A DNA stretch of 7,021 nt. Source: Natrialbaceae archaeon Tc-Br11_E2g1. Lineage in GTDB: Archaea > Halobacteriota > Halobacteria > Halobacteriales > Natrialbaceae. The position numbers and the translations under genes were made by a program. The notes below the pieces were generated by a model. The model saw nothing but the letters and a program-made list of their open reading frames with translations. It searched no databases and was not told the DNA's origin. Below, piece by piece: positions 1 to 6,376 of the stretch. The stretch is taken from the NCBI GenBank assembly GCA_001564255.1, contig LKNC01000148.1, positions 1 to 7,021 on the forward strand. Direction: 5' to 3'. Positions within the stretch are counted from its first letter, which is position 1, and each line of letters begins with the position of its first letter.

Positions 1-1
1 C

Positions 2-1486
2 GGGGAGTACGGCGGCGAGGTGATGAGCTGGACGGAGGTCCTCGAGACCGACTTCGGGGTCGACGACGCCGAGGTCGTTCGCGACCGGTTCGATGACCAG
101 ATGCAGTGGGCCGACGGGTTAGTCGCCGACTCCCGACCGTTGCTCGATCGAGACGAACGCCCCGTCTCCGTCGAGGTCGGAAGCGAGGACGGCCCCGAGA
201 CGGTCGGGGAGGCGATCGAGGAGGCCGACAACGGAACGACCGTCGTCGTCCCCGAGGGGACGTACAACGAGACGGTCGAGATCGACAAACCGATCACGCT
301 CGCCGGCGAGGGCGCGACACTCGATGGCGACGGTAACGAGACCGTCGCTACGCTCACCGCCGATCGTGCCGCGATCACCGGCTTCGATATTACCGGTGTC
401 GGTGGTGCGATCAGGGACGACGAGGACGAGTTCGACGGCGACGGGGACGTCCACGCAAGCGACCCGGACGACATCCCGGACGATTGGGAGGACGCCGTCG
501 AAATCGAGTACGGGAACGCCGACTCCGGCATCGAGGCGTCCGGTGCGCAGGGGGCCCTGATCGAGGACGTCCGGATCGACACGCCGGCCAACGGCGTGTT
601 CTTGAACAGGAGCCCCGACAGCGTCGTCCGGTCGGTCGATATCGAGGGGTCAGACGACTGGCAGGGTGGCTTTATGGGTGTGCTCGCGATGTACTCACCC
701 AGCGTGGTCGAGGAATCGGAGATCGTCGGCGGCAGGGACGGTGTCTACACCCACCAGGCCGACGGGATCGTCATCCGTGACAACGAACTGCGCGACGGAC
801 GCTTTGGCATTCACTTCATGTACACGTCCGACTCGACGGTCGCCGACAACGAGGTCGAAGATCAAGACAGGGTCGGGTTCTACGTCATGACCGGCCCGGA
901 ACGGAACGCGATCGTCGGAAACACCTTCCGGGACAACCCGATCGGGCTCATTCCCGGCGGGACGGACTCGTACGTCGCAGATAACCTCCTCGAGGGCAAC
1001 GACCTCGGGATCAGAGCCGACGCGGCCAATACGATCTACGAGGGCAACGTCCTGGCCGGGAACATCGAGGGGCTGAACGCCGACGCCGTCCTCCCGACCA
1101 ACCGCGTCGTCGACAACGACTTCGTCGGGAACGGCCAGCACGCACACACCACCTTCGGCCCGCTGCGGATCTACACACACGACGGGACGGGCAACTACTG
1201 GCACGGTGCCATCGGTGAGCCCACCGGACCGACCCTCGATCGGTCCTACTCCCCGACCGACGGAGTCGATCAGCGTCTCCACTACGTCGACGGCACCCCC
1301 AACCTCGCCCGTTCGTCGGCGCTCGACGCCGTCGCCGGCCTCGAGGCGAGCGTCCCGGGTGCCAGATCCGGCAGCATCACCGACACCGCCCCGCTGTGTG
1401 AACCCGCGAACCCCGACCTACTCGCCCAATCGGAGTGGGAGTGGGTCACAGAAGAGACCAACTGCGGTACGGACACGAACCCATGA
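2..1486 (+). CDS. nosD: NosD, copper-site maturation protein of nitrous oxide reductase (5' end missing)
   Basis: NosD is an extracytoplasmic beta-helix protein that acts with the NosFY ABC transporter to mature the copper centre of nitrous oxide reductase NosZ in denitrification. The frame is open to the window edge, so the start and any signal peptide lie to the left; the GTG at 20 is not a credible start. From about nt 164 to 1200 the protein is a run of parallel beta-helix repeats, opening with a pectate-lyase-like VVVPEGTYNETVEIDKPITL and continuing through GGRDGVYTHQADGIVIRDN, GIHFMYTSDSTVADN and GLIPGGTDSYVADN. The usual C-terminal NosD block GNYWHGAIG (about 1190-1216) and LARSSALDAVAGL follow. 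About 55 residues precede the helix, beginning EYGGEVMSWTEV, which resembles the end of a NosL domain, so the full protein is probably longer than bacterial NosD. An acidic insertion rich in Asp lies at about 410-510. It overlaps nosF by 4 bp (ATGA). Family call secure; domain fusion inferred. Confidence 0.9.
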   Translation, partial: GEYGGEVMSWTEVLETDFGVDDAEVVRDRFDDQMQWADGLVADSRPLLDRDERPVSVEVGSEDGPETVGEAIEEADNGTTVVVPEGTYNETVEIDKPITLAGEGATLDGDGNETVATLTADRAAITGFDITGVGGAIRDDEDEFDGDGDVHASDPDDIPDDWEDAVEIEYGNADSGIEASGAQGALIEDVRIDTPANGVFLNRSPDSVVRSVDIEGSDDWQGGFMGVLAMYSPSVVEESEIVGGRDGVYTHQADGIVIRDNELRDGRFGIHFMYTSDSTVADNEVEDQDRVGFYVMTGPERNAIVGNTFRDNPIGLIPGGTDSYVADNLLEGNDLGIRADAANTIYEGNVLAGNIEGLNADAVLPTNRVVDNDFVGNGQHAHTTFGPLRIYTHDGTGNYWHGAIGEPTGPTLDRSYSPTDGVDQRLHYVDGTPNLARSSALDAVAGLEASVPGARSGSITDTAPLCEPANPDLLAQSEWEWVTEETNCGTDTNP

Positions 1487-2220
1487 CAGGACAACCACCG
1501 ATACTCAGAGCAGAGAACGTCGACCAATCCTACGGGGACGTCTCGGTACTCGAGGACGTCTCCCTCACGATCGAACCGGGCGAAGTGACCGCGCTAATCG
1601 GGCCCAACGGCGCCGGGAAGTCGACCCTGATCGGCGTCCTCACCGGCCTGTTAGAACCCACCGATGGGGCCGTCCACTACAACGGTCCCGAAACCGCCCG
1701 GCCGATCGGCTACCTCCCACAGCATCCGGAGTTTCGGCCGGACTTCACCGTCCAGGAGACCCTCTCGTTTTACGCCTCGCTGGTCGGGGACGACGAGACC
1801 GAAGCGTTAGACCACCTCGAGCAGGTCGGCCTCGAGGACGCCGCCGACCGGAACGTCGAGGCGCTGTCGGGCGGGATGACCCGCCTCGTCGGCATCGCCC
1901 AGGCGACGATCGGCGATCCGCCGGTCGTGGTCCTAGACGAGCCCGGAAGCGGCCTCGACCCGGGGATGAGCCTCCACGTCTACGACGTCGCCGGTTCGAT
2001 CACCGAGACCGGTGCCGCCGTTCTCCTGAGTTCACACGACCTCGCACTCGTCGAACGAAACGCCGACAGGGTCGTCCTGATCGACGAGGGACAGATCAAA
2101 GAGACCGGCACGCCCGCGGAGATCTGCCGGCGACTCGAGGCCGACTCGCTTTTCGACGCCTTCGAGGCATCGACCGTCGCCGAGGCCGGTACCGTCCGCG
2201 TCCAGGGTGATACCGCATGA
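1483..2220 (+). CDS. nosF: NosF, ABC transporter ATP-binding protein of the Nos system
   Basis: Cytoplasmic ATPase that powers the NosFY transporter needed for assembly of the NosZ copper centre. The 245-residue protein carries a complete ABC cassette: Walker A GPNGAGKST at 40-48, Q-loop Gln80 in YLPQHPEF, signature LSGGM at 128-132, Walker B VVVLDEPGSGLDP at 148-160, and the switch histidine His185 in SSHDL. The length is typical of one short ABC-2 type ATPase. The ATG at 1483 is preferred over a GTG 48 bp upstream because it makes an ATGA overlap with the nosD stop and puts the conserved RAENVDQSYG strand at the expected place near the N-terminus. No strong Shine-Dalgarno precedes it, so coupling to nosD translation is likely. 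The specific NosF name rests on the nosD and nosY neighbours; the ABC ATPase call rests on the motifs. Confidence 0.93.
   Translation: MTGQPPILRAENVDQSYGDVSVLEDVSLTIEPGEVTALIGPNGAGKSTLIGVLTGLLEPTDGAVHYNGPETARPIGYLPQHPEFRPDFTVQETLSFYASLVGDDETEALDHLEQVGLEDAADRNVEALSGGMTRLVGIAQATIGDPPVVVLDEPGSGLDPGMSLHVYDVAGSITETGAAVLLSSHDLALVERNADRVVLIDEGQIKETGTPAEICRRLEADSLFDAFEASTVAEAGTVRVQGDTA
2204..2210 (+). promoter_or_regulatory. Ribosome binding site of nosY
   Basis: AGGGTGA lies 6 nt before the ATG at 2217, close to the haloarchaeal anti-Shine-Dalgarno complement GGAGGTGA. It sits inside the end of nosF. It supports the overlapping ATGA start of nosY over later in-frame ATG (2247) and GTG (2278) codons. 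Confidence 0.55.
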
Positions 2221-3122
2221 GCGGGGAAACCGGACGTGGCGACGGGATGGCCGCCGGCACGGCCGAGGAAGCCGCCGTGAGCGTCGACACCGACGCACGG
2301 ATCACGCCCGACGCGAGTCATCTCCTGCGAACGATCTTCGCGCGTGAACTCCGGACCGTCGTCCGGACCCGCACGTTCCTCTTGCTCGGGTTCGCGCTCA
2401 CCGCCGTCTTGCTCGGTGCCGCCTGGGTCGGTGGTGGTCTGGGTGCGGGGTACGTCGCGACCACCGTCGACCTGCTTACCCCCCTCGAGTTGCTCGTCCC
2501 GATCGTCGCGGTCGCTTTCGGCTACCGGGCCGTCCTCGGCGACGAACGTCGGGGGGAACTGGACGTCCTCGAGACCTATCCGGTAAAAGCCTGGCAGATC
2601 GTCGTGGGCGTCTACCTCGGGCGGGCCGTCGGCCTGATCGCCGCCGTCCTCGTCCCACTCGGGTTCGTCGGCGGAGCGATCGCGCTCAGTGATACCGACG
2701 CCTCGCCGATCTACGCGACCCACGGCGGCGCGGACTCGCCGATCCTGTTCGTGCGGCTGATCGTCCTCGCGATCCTCTTCGCGCTGGTCGTTCTCGCGGT
2801 CGCGATCGCGATCTCGGCGGTCGCAAGCGCCGCAAGAAGCGCGTTAGCGCTCGCCGTGGTCGCGCTGGTCGTCTTGCTGGTCGGCCTGGACTTGCTCCTG
2901 GTCTACGGGCTCTCGACCGGGTTCCTGGCCGAAACCAGCCTGCTACATGCACTCGCGCTCAGCCCACTGAGTGCGTTCCGGGGGCTGGTCCTCGAGAGCG
3001 TCGTCGTCGTCGCCGCGGGCACCGGCCCGGAGACGGCAGCACCCATCGCGAGTATCGCCGGGTTACTCGTCTGGGGGCTCGCCTCGCTCGCGGTCGCCAC
3101 CTGGAGCGTCGGGCGGCCCTGA
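2217..3122 (+). CDS. nosY: NosY, ABC-2 type membrane permease of the Nos system
   Basis: Integral membrane partner of NosF. The protein has 301 residues and about six hydrophobic spans, near residues 53-73, 86-106, 134-157, 178-203, 208-232 and 276-297. Between spans 2 and 3 is GDERRGELDVLETYPV (about 108-123), the cytoplasmic loop typical of NosY/ABC-2 permeases of the GxLexLlsyPv type. An N-terminal cytoplasmic extension of about 45 residues, rich in Gly, Ala, Asp and Glu, precedes the conserved part (IFARELRTVVRTRTF). The ATG start overlaps the nosF stop (ATGA) and has a good ribosome binding site; a later start cannot be fully ruled out because the extension looks poorly conserved. It is the last gene of the operon in this window; no nosL follows before the opposing gene begins 33 bp away. 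Confidence 0.92.
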   Translation: MSGETGRGDGMAAGTAEEAAVSVDTDARITPDASHLLRTIFARELRTVVRTRTFLLLGFALTAVLLGAAWVGGGLGAGYVATTVDLLTPLELLVPIVAVAFGYRAVLGDERRGELDVLETYPVKAWQIVVGVYLGRAVGLIAAVLVPLGFVGGAIALSDTDASPIYATHGGADSPILFVRLIVLAILFALVVLAVAIAISAVASAARSALALAVVALVVLLVGLDLLLVYGLSTGFLAETSLLHALALSPLSAFRGLVLESVVVVAAGTGPETAAPIASIAGLLVWGLASLAVATWSVGRP

Positions 3123-3127
3123 CCTCG

Positions 3128-3139
3128 ACCGATATCGGT
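3128..3139. terminator. Palindrome in the gap between convergent operons, possible terminator
   Basis: ACCGATATCGGT is a perfect 12-bp palindrome in the 33-bp gap between the nosY stop and the stop of the opposing dephospho-CoA kinase gene. Read on the - strand it is preceded by the AT-rich TGTTTATTAA, which may help termination of the leftward operon. There is no long T run, so a terminator role is tentative; archaeal termination often needs only a T-rich stretch. Confidence 0.3.
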
Positions 3140-3155
3140 TAATAAACAGACCGTC

Positions 3156-3716
3156 TCACTCGAGTATCGCCCACAGCGCCTCGAGGTCTCCCTCGAAGCC
3201 CTCGAGCAGCCGTCGAACCTCCTCGCGGGTTTCCGCGTCGACGCGGACGTGGACCATTCCTTCCTCGGGTTGGCCGTAGACGACGCTTGCGCCCTCCGGG
3301 GCGGCGACGATCGCCGGCAGCGCGAGCAGGTCTTCCTCGCCGTCGACGAGGACGGTGGTCGGCACCTCGGCGTCGAGAGCCTCACGAAACGCCTCCAGAG
3401 CCGCTTTTGTGATCGTCGCTGGCGGGTTCTCGACCTCGAGGCCCGCCCCCGTCGCGACCACCTCGCGGATCTCCTCGTCGACGGCCTCGCGTTTCGTCCG
3501 GCCGTCGACGATGGCGACGTCCGGGTCGCGGTCGGCCTCGAGGACGTGGTAGGTGACGACGTCGCCGACGGTGATCAGCGGGCCGCAGACGGCCTCGAGG
3601 AGGGTCTCGGCGTCGGTCTCGACGGGTCCGAAGGGATCTTTGAGGTCGTCGCGACGCTCGTCGGGCAGAACCAGCAACGACTCGTCGGCGCTCGAGGAGT
3701 CGTCTGTTCGAGTCAC
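3156..3716 (-). CDS. GTP-dependent dephospho-CoA kinase (DUF359 family)
   Basis: Probable last enzyme of coenzyme A synthesis in archaea, phosphorylating 3'-dephospho-CoA with GTP; the role is known for the Thermococcus member of the DUF359 family, which is unrelated to bacterial CoaE. The 186-residue protein shows the family blocks in order: LLVLPDERRDDLKDPFGPV (14-32), TVGDVVTYHVLE (49-60), VAIVDGRTKRE (67-77), NPPATIT (97-103), VDGEEDLLALPAI (124-136) and VVYGQPEEGMVHV (145-157). The start is the GTG at 3716, one base after the spt4 stop (TGA-C-GTG); a partial Shine-Dalgarno AAGGTC lies upstream inside spt4. It is the last gene of the leftward operon. Cytosolic, acidic, no signal peptide. 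Length fits the family. Function is transferred from the family, not shown here. Confidence 0.85.
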   Translation of the reverse strand: MTRTDDSSSADESLLVLPDERRDDLKDPFGPVETDAETLLEAVCGPLITVGDVVTYHVLEADRDPDVAIVDGRTKREAVDEEIREVVATGAGLEVENPPATITKAALEAFREALDAEVPTTVLVDGEEDLLALPAIVAAPEGASVVYGQPEEGMVHVRVDAETREEVRRLLEGFEGDLEALWAILE

Positions 3717-3717
3717 G

Positions 3718-3915
3718 TCAGCGGACCTTCAGCGCGTAGGCTCCCGGTTCGGTGACTTGCATCTCCGTGGCGATCTCGCTTTCCTCGGGGTGGGAGATGA
3801 CGACGTAGCCGGCCCAGTCTTCGGTCAGCGACGAGGAGCCACAGGACTCACAGGTGTTGGCGTCGGCGTCGTTTACCAGGTGACACTCCCGGCAGACGAG
3901 ACGGTTCGATGCCAT
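3718..3915 (-). CDS. spt4: Transcription elongation factor Spt4 (RpoE'')
   Basis: A 65-residue zinc protein that pairs with Spt5 to form the archaeal elongation factor bound to the RNA polymerase clamp; older annotation calls it RNA polymerase subunit E''. The zinc ribbon is formed by CxxC pairs Cys8/Cys11 (CREC) and Cys22/Cys25 (CESC). The following WAGYVVISHPEESEIA segment and the final EPGAYALKVR strand are typical of the family. The ATG at 3915 is chosen over a GTG three codons upstream because it sits one base after the rpoE1 stop (TAA-G-ATG) and has a well-spaced ribosome binding site. It lies between rpoE1 and the DUF359 kinase with 1-bp gaps, which suggests coupled translation. Confidence 0.93.
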   Translation of the reverse strand: MASNRLVCRECHLVNDADANTCESCGSSSLTEDWAGYVVISHPEESEIATEMQVTEPGAYALKVR

Positions 3916-3916
3916 C

Positions 3917-4486
3917 TTATTCACCCGCCGTGGCTTCGCGTTTCTCGCGTTCTTCTTTCAGCCAGCCGTGTTTGCCGAGGCCGGGCTGTTTGGCCGTGAG
4001 GCCGATCTTCGAATCGCGTGGGTTGCGTTCGTCGATGCTTTTCGTGACGATCCGTGCGCGGACGGCGTCGTCGACGCCGAGTGCGCGGTCGGACTCGTTG
4101 GAAGCCAGCCGCTGGTTCTCGCCGTCGAAAGCGAGGTACTCGTCGGAGATCTGTGAGACGTGAAGCAATCCGTCGACCGGCCCGATGCCGACGAACGCAC
4201 CGAACTCGACGGCTTCGACGACGGTGCCGTCGACGACTTCCTGCATCTGGGGGTCGAACGTGACGGCGTCGAACTCCGCCTCGTAGTAGACCCCCGGCCG
4301 GTTGGGCAGGACCGTCCCCTCGCCGATGTCGTGGACCTCGGTGACGGAGACGACGCTGCCGACCTGTTCGTCCATCCGGCCCTCGAGTTTCTCCTGAAGC
4401 AGTCGCTTCACGAGCTGTGGCGAGACGTCGCCGAGTTCCCGTGGCGGTACCTCCACCGTATCCTTCAATCTGACCCGTTTGTACAT
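3917..4486 (-). CDS. rpoE1: DNA-directed RNA polymerase subunit E' (Rpo7, RPB7 homologue)
   Basis: Rpo7 forms the stalk of archaeal RNA polymerase with Rpo4 and helps promoter opening and binding of nascent RNA. The 189-residue protein has the N-terminal tip domain (1 to about 80, starting MYKRVRLKDTVEVPPRELG and containing GEGTVLPNRPGVYYEAEFDAVTF) followed by an S1 RNA-binding domain from about 82 to 165, seen as VVDGTVVEAVEFGAFVGIG and PVDGLLHVSQISDEYLAFD. The tail is charged (LKEEREKRE). The ATG at 4486 is preferred to a start 45 bp upstream inside the PIN gene, because MYKR is the family N-terminus and the start lies one base after the PIN stop (TAG-A-ATG). No Shine-Dalgarno is visible before it, so re-initiation after the upstream stop or a separate leader-poor transcript is likely. 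Confidence 0.95.
   Translation of the reverse strand: MYKRVRLKDTVEVPPRELGDVSPQLVKRLLQEKLEGRMDEQVGSVVSVTEVHDIGEGTVLPNRPGVYYEAEFDAVTFDPQMQEVVDGTVVEAVEFGAFVGIGPVDGLLHVSQISDEYLAFDGENQRLASNESDRALGVDDAVRARIVTKSIDERNPRDSKIGLTAKQPGLGKHGWLKEEREKREATAGE
3921..3926 (-). promoter_or_regulatory. Ribosome binding site of spt4
   Basis: GGGTGA on the - strand, 5 nt before the ATG at 3915 and overlapping the last codons of rpoE1. It decides the start between ATG 3915 and GTG 3924, since it would overlap the GTG. Confidence 0.55.
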
Positions 4487-4487
4487 T

Positions 4488-4874
4488 CTATGGTTGAGTA
4501 ACTGCGAGTTTGTTTCTCCCGCGTAATGCAATTACCGGTACGTTCTCCTCGAGAACACGGTCGCGAAGCGGGAGGTCGTTCGTGACGACGTACTCTGTGA
4601 GGCCCTCGCGGGCGAGTTCGACCAGTGCGTCGTCGGCGTAGGACGCTTCGGTATCGACGACCAGACAGCGGTCGGTCGCCAGGTCCCGTCCGACGTTCGC
4701 CGCGGTGCCCTCGGTCCCCCCTTTCTCCGACAGTCGCCGGAGTTCCTCGAGTACCGGCTGGGGGGTGACCGACTCGTAGGCGTCGAGGATCCTGTCGAGT
4801 TCCTCGAACAGCCGGACGTCGAGTTCGACCGGCATCATGAGCGCACTCGTGTCCAGGGCAATCCGCGAGGTCAT
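4488..4874 (-). CDS. PIN-domain protein, archaeal Fcf1/VapC-like nuclease family
   Basis: A 128-residue single PIN domain, a fold of metal-dependent ribonucleases. Acidic residues expected for metal binding are visible: Asp8 in IALDTSALM, Glu43/Glu44 in PVLEELRRL, Asp81/Asp82 in YADDALVELA, and Asp100 in VVTNDLPLRDR, followed by the terminal block VPVIALRGRNKL. The lack of an adjacent antitoxin and the position between aIF2-gamma and rpoE1 argue against a toxin and favour the archaeal group related to eukaryotic Fcf1/Utp23, thought to act in rRNA processing; that role is inferred. The ATG at 4874 follows the aIF2-gamma stop by 3 bp. The last 17 codons use unusual AT-rich codons (GTA, ATT, TTA, AGA, AAA, ACT), unlike the rest of the operon. 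Confidence 0.88.
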   Translation of the reverse strand: MTSRIALDTSALMMPVELDVRLFEELDRILDAYESVTPQPVLEELRRLSEKGGTEGTAANVGRDLATDRCLVVDTEASYADDALVELAREGLTEYVVTNDLPLRDRVLEENVPVIALRGRNKLAVTQP

Positions 4875-4877
4875 CGA

Positions 4878-6110
4878 TCAGTCTTTGAGCGTTCCGACGC
4901 CGATCAGTCGCCAGCGAGCGCCGATGCGGCGGTTGATCGCGATCTTCGAGCCAGGTTCGGCGGCGACCGGCCGCTTGAGACTCAGTTCACACTCATCGTC
5001 TCGAGCGGAGGTCACCGCACCGACGGTCGTCGCCGTGCCGATGGTCATCATCAGCGGTTCGCCGGTCGAGATGTCGTCGACCGTCTCGCCCTCCTCGGCA
5101 CCGACGACCCGCTCGAGCAAGTCGACGTCCATGGTAAACGAGTCCCAGGTCGGCGGGAGCGTTCCGGGTGGCCCCGCGATCTGGCCGGCGAGTGCGTCGC
5201 CTTTCGTCAGGGCCGGATCGAGTGCGGTCCCGACACCGAGTAAGCCACCGGGGGTGGCGGTGTCGACGTTCTCACCGCCGGCCTGGAGGGATCGAACCGT
5301 CGTCCGGATCGGCTCGTAGCCGGTCTGACCGCCTTCCTCGACCTCTCGGCCGGGACGGATCTCGATTTCCTCACCGTCCTCGAGTTCGCCCTGAACCAGA
5401 CTGCCCCCGAGGACGCCGCCGGTGAGCTCCTCCCAGGTCGTCCCCGGCTTGTTGATGTCGAAACTGCGGGCGACGAACATCCGCGGATCGGTGTCGGGAT
5501 CCCGGTCGGGCGTGGGAATCTCCGCTTCGATCGCAGAGATGAGCAGATCCATGTTGACGTCCTGTCCGGCCGAGACCGGGACGACCGGGGCACCCTCCGC
5601 GACGGTCCCCTCGACGAACTCCTGGATCTGTTCGTAGTTGCGCCGGGCCCGGTCGGCGTCGACCAGGTCGACTTTGTTCTGGGCGATGACGATGTTCTCG
5701 ATGCCGATGATGTCGAGTGCCATCAGGTGCTCTTCGGTCTGGGGCTGGGGGACGGACTCGCTCGCGCTGACGACCAGCACGGCCCCGTCCATCAGTGACG
5801 CCCCAGAGAGCATCGTCGCCATCAGGGTCTCGTGACCCGGCGCGTCGACGAACGAAACGGTCCGTACCGGTTCACTCGCTGAACCGTCCGGACACTCCTC
5901 TGTGACGGTGTAACACTCGGGCTCCTCGAGGTCGGGACACCGGCGTAGCGTCGCGTCAGCGTAGCCAAGACGGATCGAGATGCCGCGTTTCATCTCTTCG
6001 CTGTGTTGGTCCGTCCACGAACCGCTCAATGCCTGGACCAGCGTCGTTTTGCCGTGGTCGACGTGGCCGACGAGTCCGATGTTCACCTCCGGTTGTCGAT
6101 TTCCTGCCAT
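4878..6110 (-). CDS. eif2g: Translation initiation factor aIF2 subunit gamma
   Basis: Core GTPase of archaeal aIF2, which carries initiator methionyl-tRNA to the small ribosomal subunit. The 410-residue protein has the GTPase motifs G1 GHVDHGKTT (15-23), switch 1 [14 protein letters not shown] (40-53), G3 DAPGH (89-93), G4 NKVD (145-148) and G5 SAG (180-182). Beta-barrel domains II and III follow, with [51 protein letters not shown] and the C-terminal [10 protein letters not shown]. Length is normal. The zinc-knuckle insertion is incomplete: only Cys58, Cys66 and Cys73 are present where many archaea have two CxxC pairs. The ATG at 6110 begins [16 protein letters not shown], the usual N-terminus. 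It is the first gene of a five-gene operon with a TATA-like element about 45 bp upstream. Confidence 0.97.
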   Translation of the reverse strand: MAGNRQPEVNIGLVGHVDHGKTTLVQALSGSWTDQHSEEMKRGISIRLGYADATLRRCPDLEEPECYTVTEECPDGSASEPVRTVSFVDAPGHETLMATMLSGASLMDGAVLVVSASESVPQPQTEEHLMALDIIGIENIVIAQNKVDLVDADRARRNYEQIQEFVEGTVAEGAPVVPVSAGQDVNMDLLISAIEAEIPTPDRDPDTDPRMFVARSFDINKPGTTWEELTGGVLGGSLVQGELEDGEEIEIRPGREVEEGGQTGYEPIRTTVRSLQAGGENVDTATPGGLLGVGTALDPALTKGDALAGQIAGPPGTLPPTWDSFTMDVDLLERVVGAEEGETVDDISTGEPLMMTIGTATTVGAVTSARDDECELSLKRPVAAEPGSKIAINRRIGARWRLIGVGTLKD

Positions 6111-6152
6111 AAGACGATGAGTAATCTTAGAAGTGACTTCCGCCGTGCGCTT

Positions 6153-6158
6153 GATAAA
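6153..6158 (-). promoter_or_regulatory. Candidate TATA box for the aIF2-gamma operon
   Basis: On the - strand TTTATC, within GGTTTATCAAG, lies 43-48 bp before the ATG at 6110. With the usual archaeal spacing of about 25-27 bp from TATA to start site, transcription would begin near 6130 and leave a leader of about 20 nt. No Shine-Dalgarno is seen in that leader. Position and sequence fit, but this is by eye only. Confidence 0.45.
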
Positions 6159-6274
6159 CCTACTGTTCTGTGGGCGTCCTACCTAAAACCGACCGTCCGC
6201 CGTGACGACGTCCGGGACCGAACGCCGAGCGAACTCGTTCGAGAGCATGAGCTACGACGCCGACCCGGCGGGGC

Positions 6275-6280
6275 CTTATA
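6275..6280 (-). promoter_or_regulatory. Second TATA-like element upstream of aIF2-gamma
   Basis: TATAAG on the - strand, in CAGTATAAGGCC, is the strongest TATA match in the 266-bp gap besides the proximal one. If used leftward it would give a leader of roughly 140 nt for aIF2-gamma. The same bases read TTATAC on the + strand, but no gene starts suitably to the right. Weak evidence. Confidence 0.25.
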
Positions 6281-6301
6281 CTGCCGGAGAAAAGTCAGTG
6301 A

Positions 6302-6355
6302 ACACTCGATCGCGTCTCACGGCGCGCCGCCGGCCGTTCGAGTGCGATCGAGTGT
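6302..6355. repeat. Perfect 12-bp inverted repeat, terminator hairpin or operator
   Basis: ACACTCGATCGC at 6302-6313 is exactly mirrored by GCGATCGAGTGT at 6344-6355. The 30-nt centre contains a further GC palindrome CGGCGCGCCG (6320-6329), so the region could form a large branched hairpin. A third copy of the TCGAGTG core lies at 6338-6344. The element is just downstream of the HEAT-repeat gene and upstream of aIF2-gamma. On the - strand it is followed within about 10 nt by CTTTTC, which suits a terminator for the HEAT gene; a protein-binding operator for the aIF2-gamma operon is the alternative. Confidence 0.55.
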
Positions 6356-6376
6356 AAACCGTTTTGTCCAGTAGTA

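Larger units (their letters stand above)
6111..6376. other. Non-coding gap between aIF2-gamma and the HEAT-repeat gene
   Basis: This 266-bp stretch is the upstream region of the aIF2-gamma operon and the downstream region of the HEAT gene. It holds the two TATA-like elements and the inverted repeat described separately. The open frames that cross it are rich in arginine, unlike haloarchaeal proteins, and lack a promoter or ribosome binding site, so I see no gene in it. Confidence 0.6.

Noticed and set aside
1435..1482. GTG-initiated N-terminal extension of NosF
   Set aside because: It lies inside nosD, its residues do not resemble an ABC ATPase N-terminus, and the ATG at 1483 forms an ATGA overlap with the nosD stop.
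1206..2210. 334-codon open frame on the + strand across nosD and nosF
   Set aside because: It is extremely rich in Arg, Pro and Ser and out of frame with conserved nosF motifs.
1980..2723. 247-codon open frame on the - strand opposite nosF/nosY
   Set aside because: It is the codon-structure mirror of two well-supported genes and shows no recognisable domain.
4487..4531. 15-residue N-terminal extension of RpoE1
   Set aside because: Family members begin MYKR, and the extension overlaps the PIN gene while the ATG at 4486 falls one base after its stop.
4488..4874. PIN protein as a VapC toxin of a toxin-antitoxin pair
   Set aside because: No antitoxin-like gene is adjacent; the neighbours are aIF2-gamma and rpoE1 in a tight housekeeping operon.
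6247..6357. Small + strand frame beginning MSYDADPAGPYTAGEK
   Set aside because: The first residues look haloarchaeal, but the rest is basic, the frame runs through the inverted repeat, and no promoter or ribosome binding site precedes it.
6003..6374. Open frame of 123 codons on the + strand
   Set aside because: It starts inside aIF2-gamma on the other strand and is arginine-rich, a sign of an antisense frame in high-GC DNA; no promoter or ribosome binding site.
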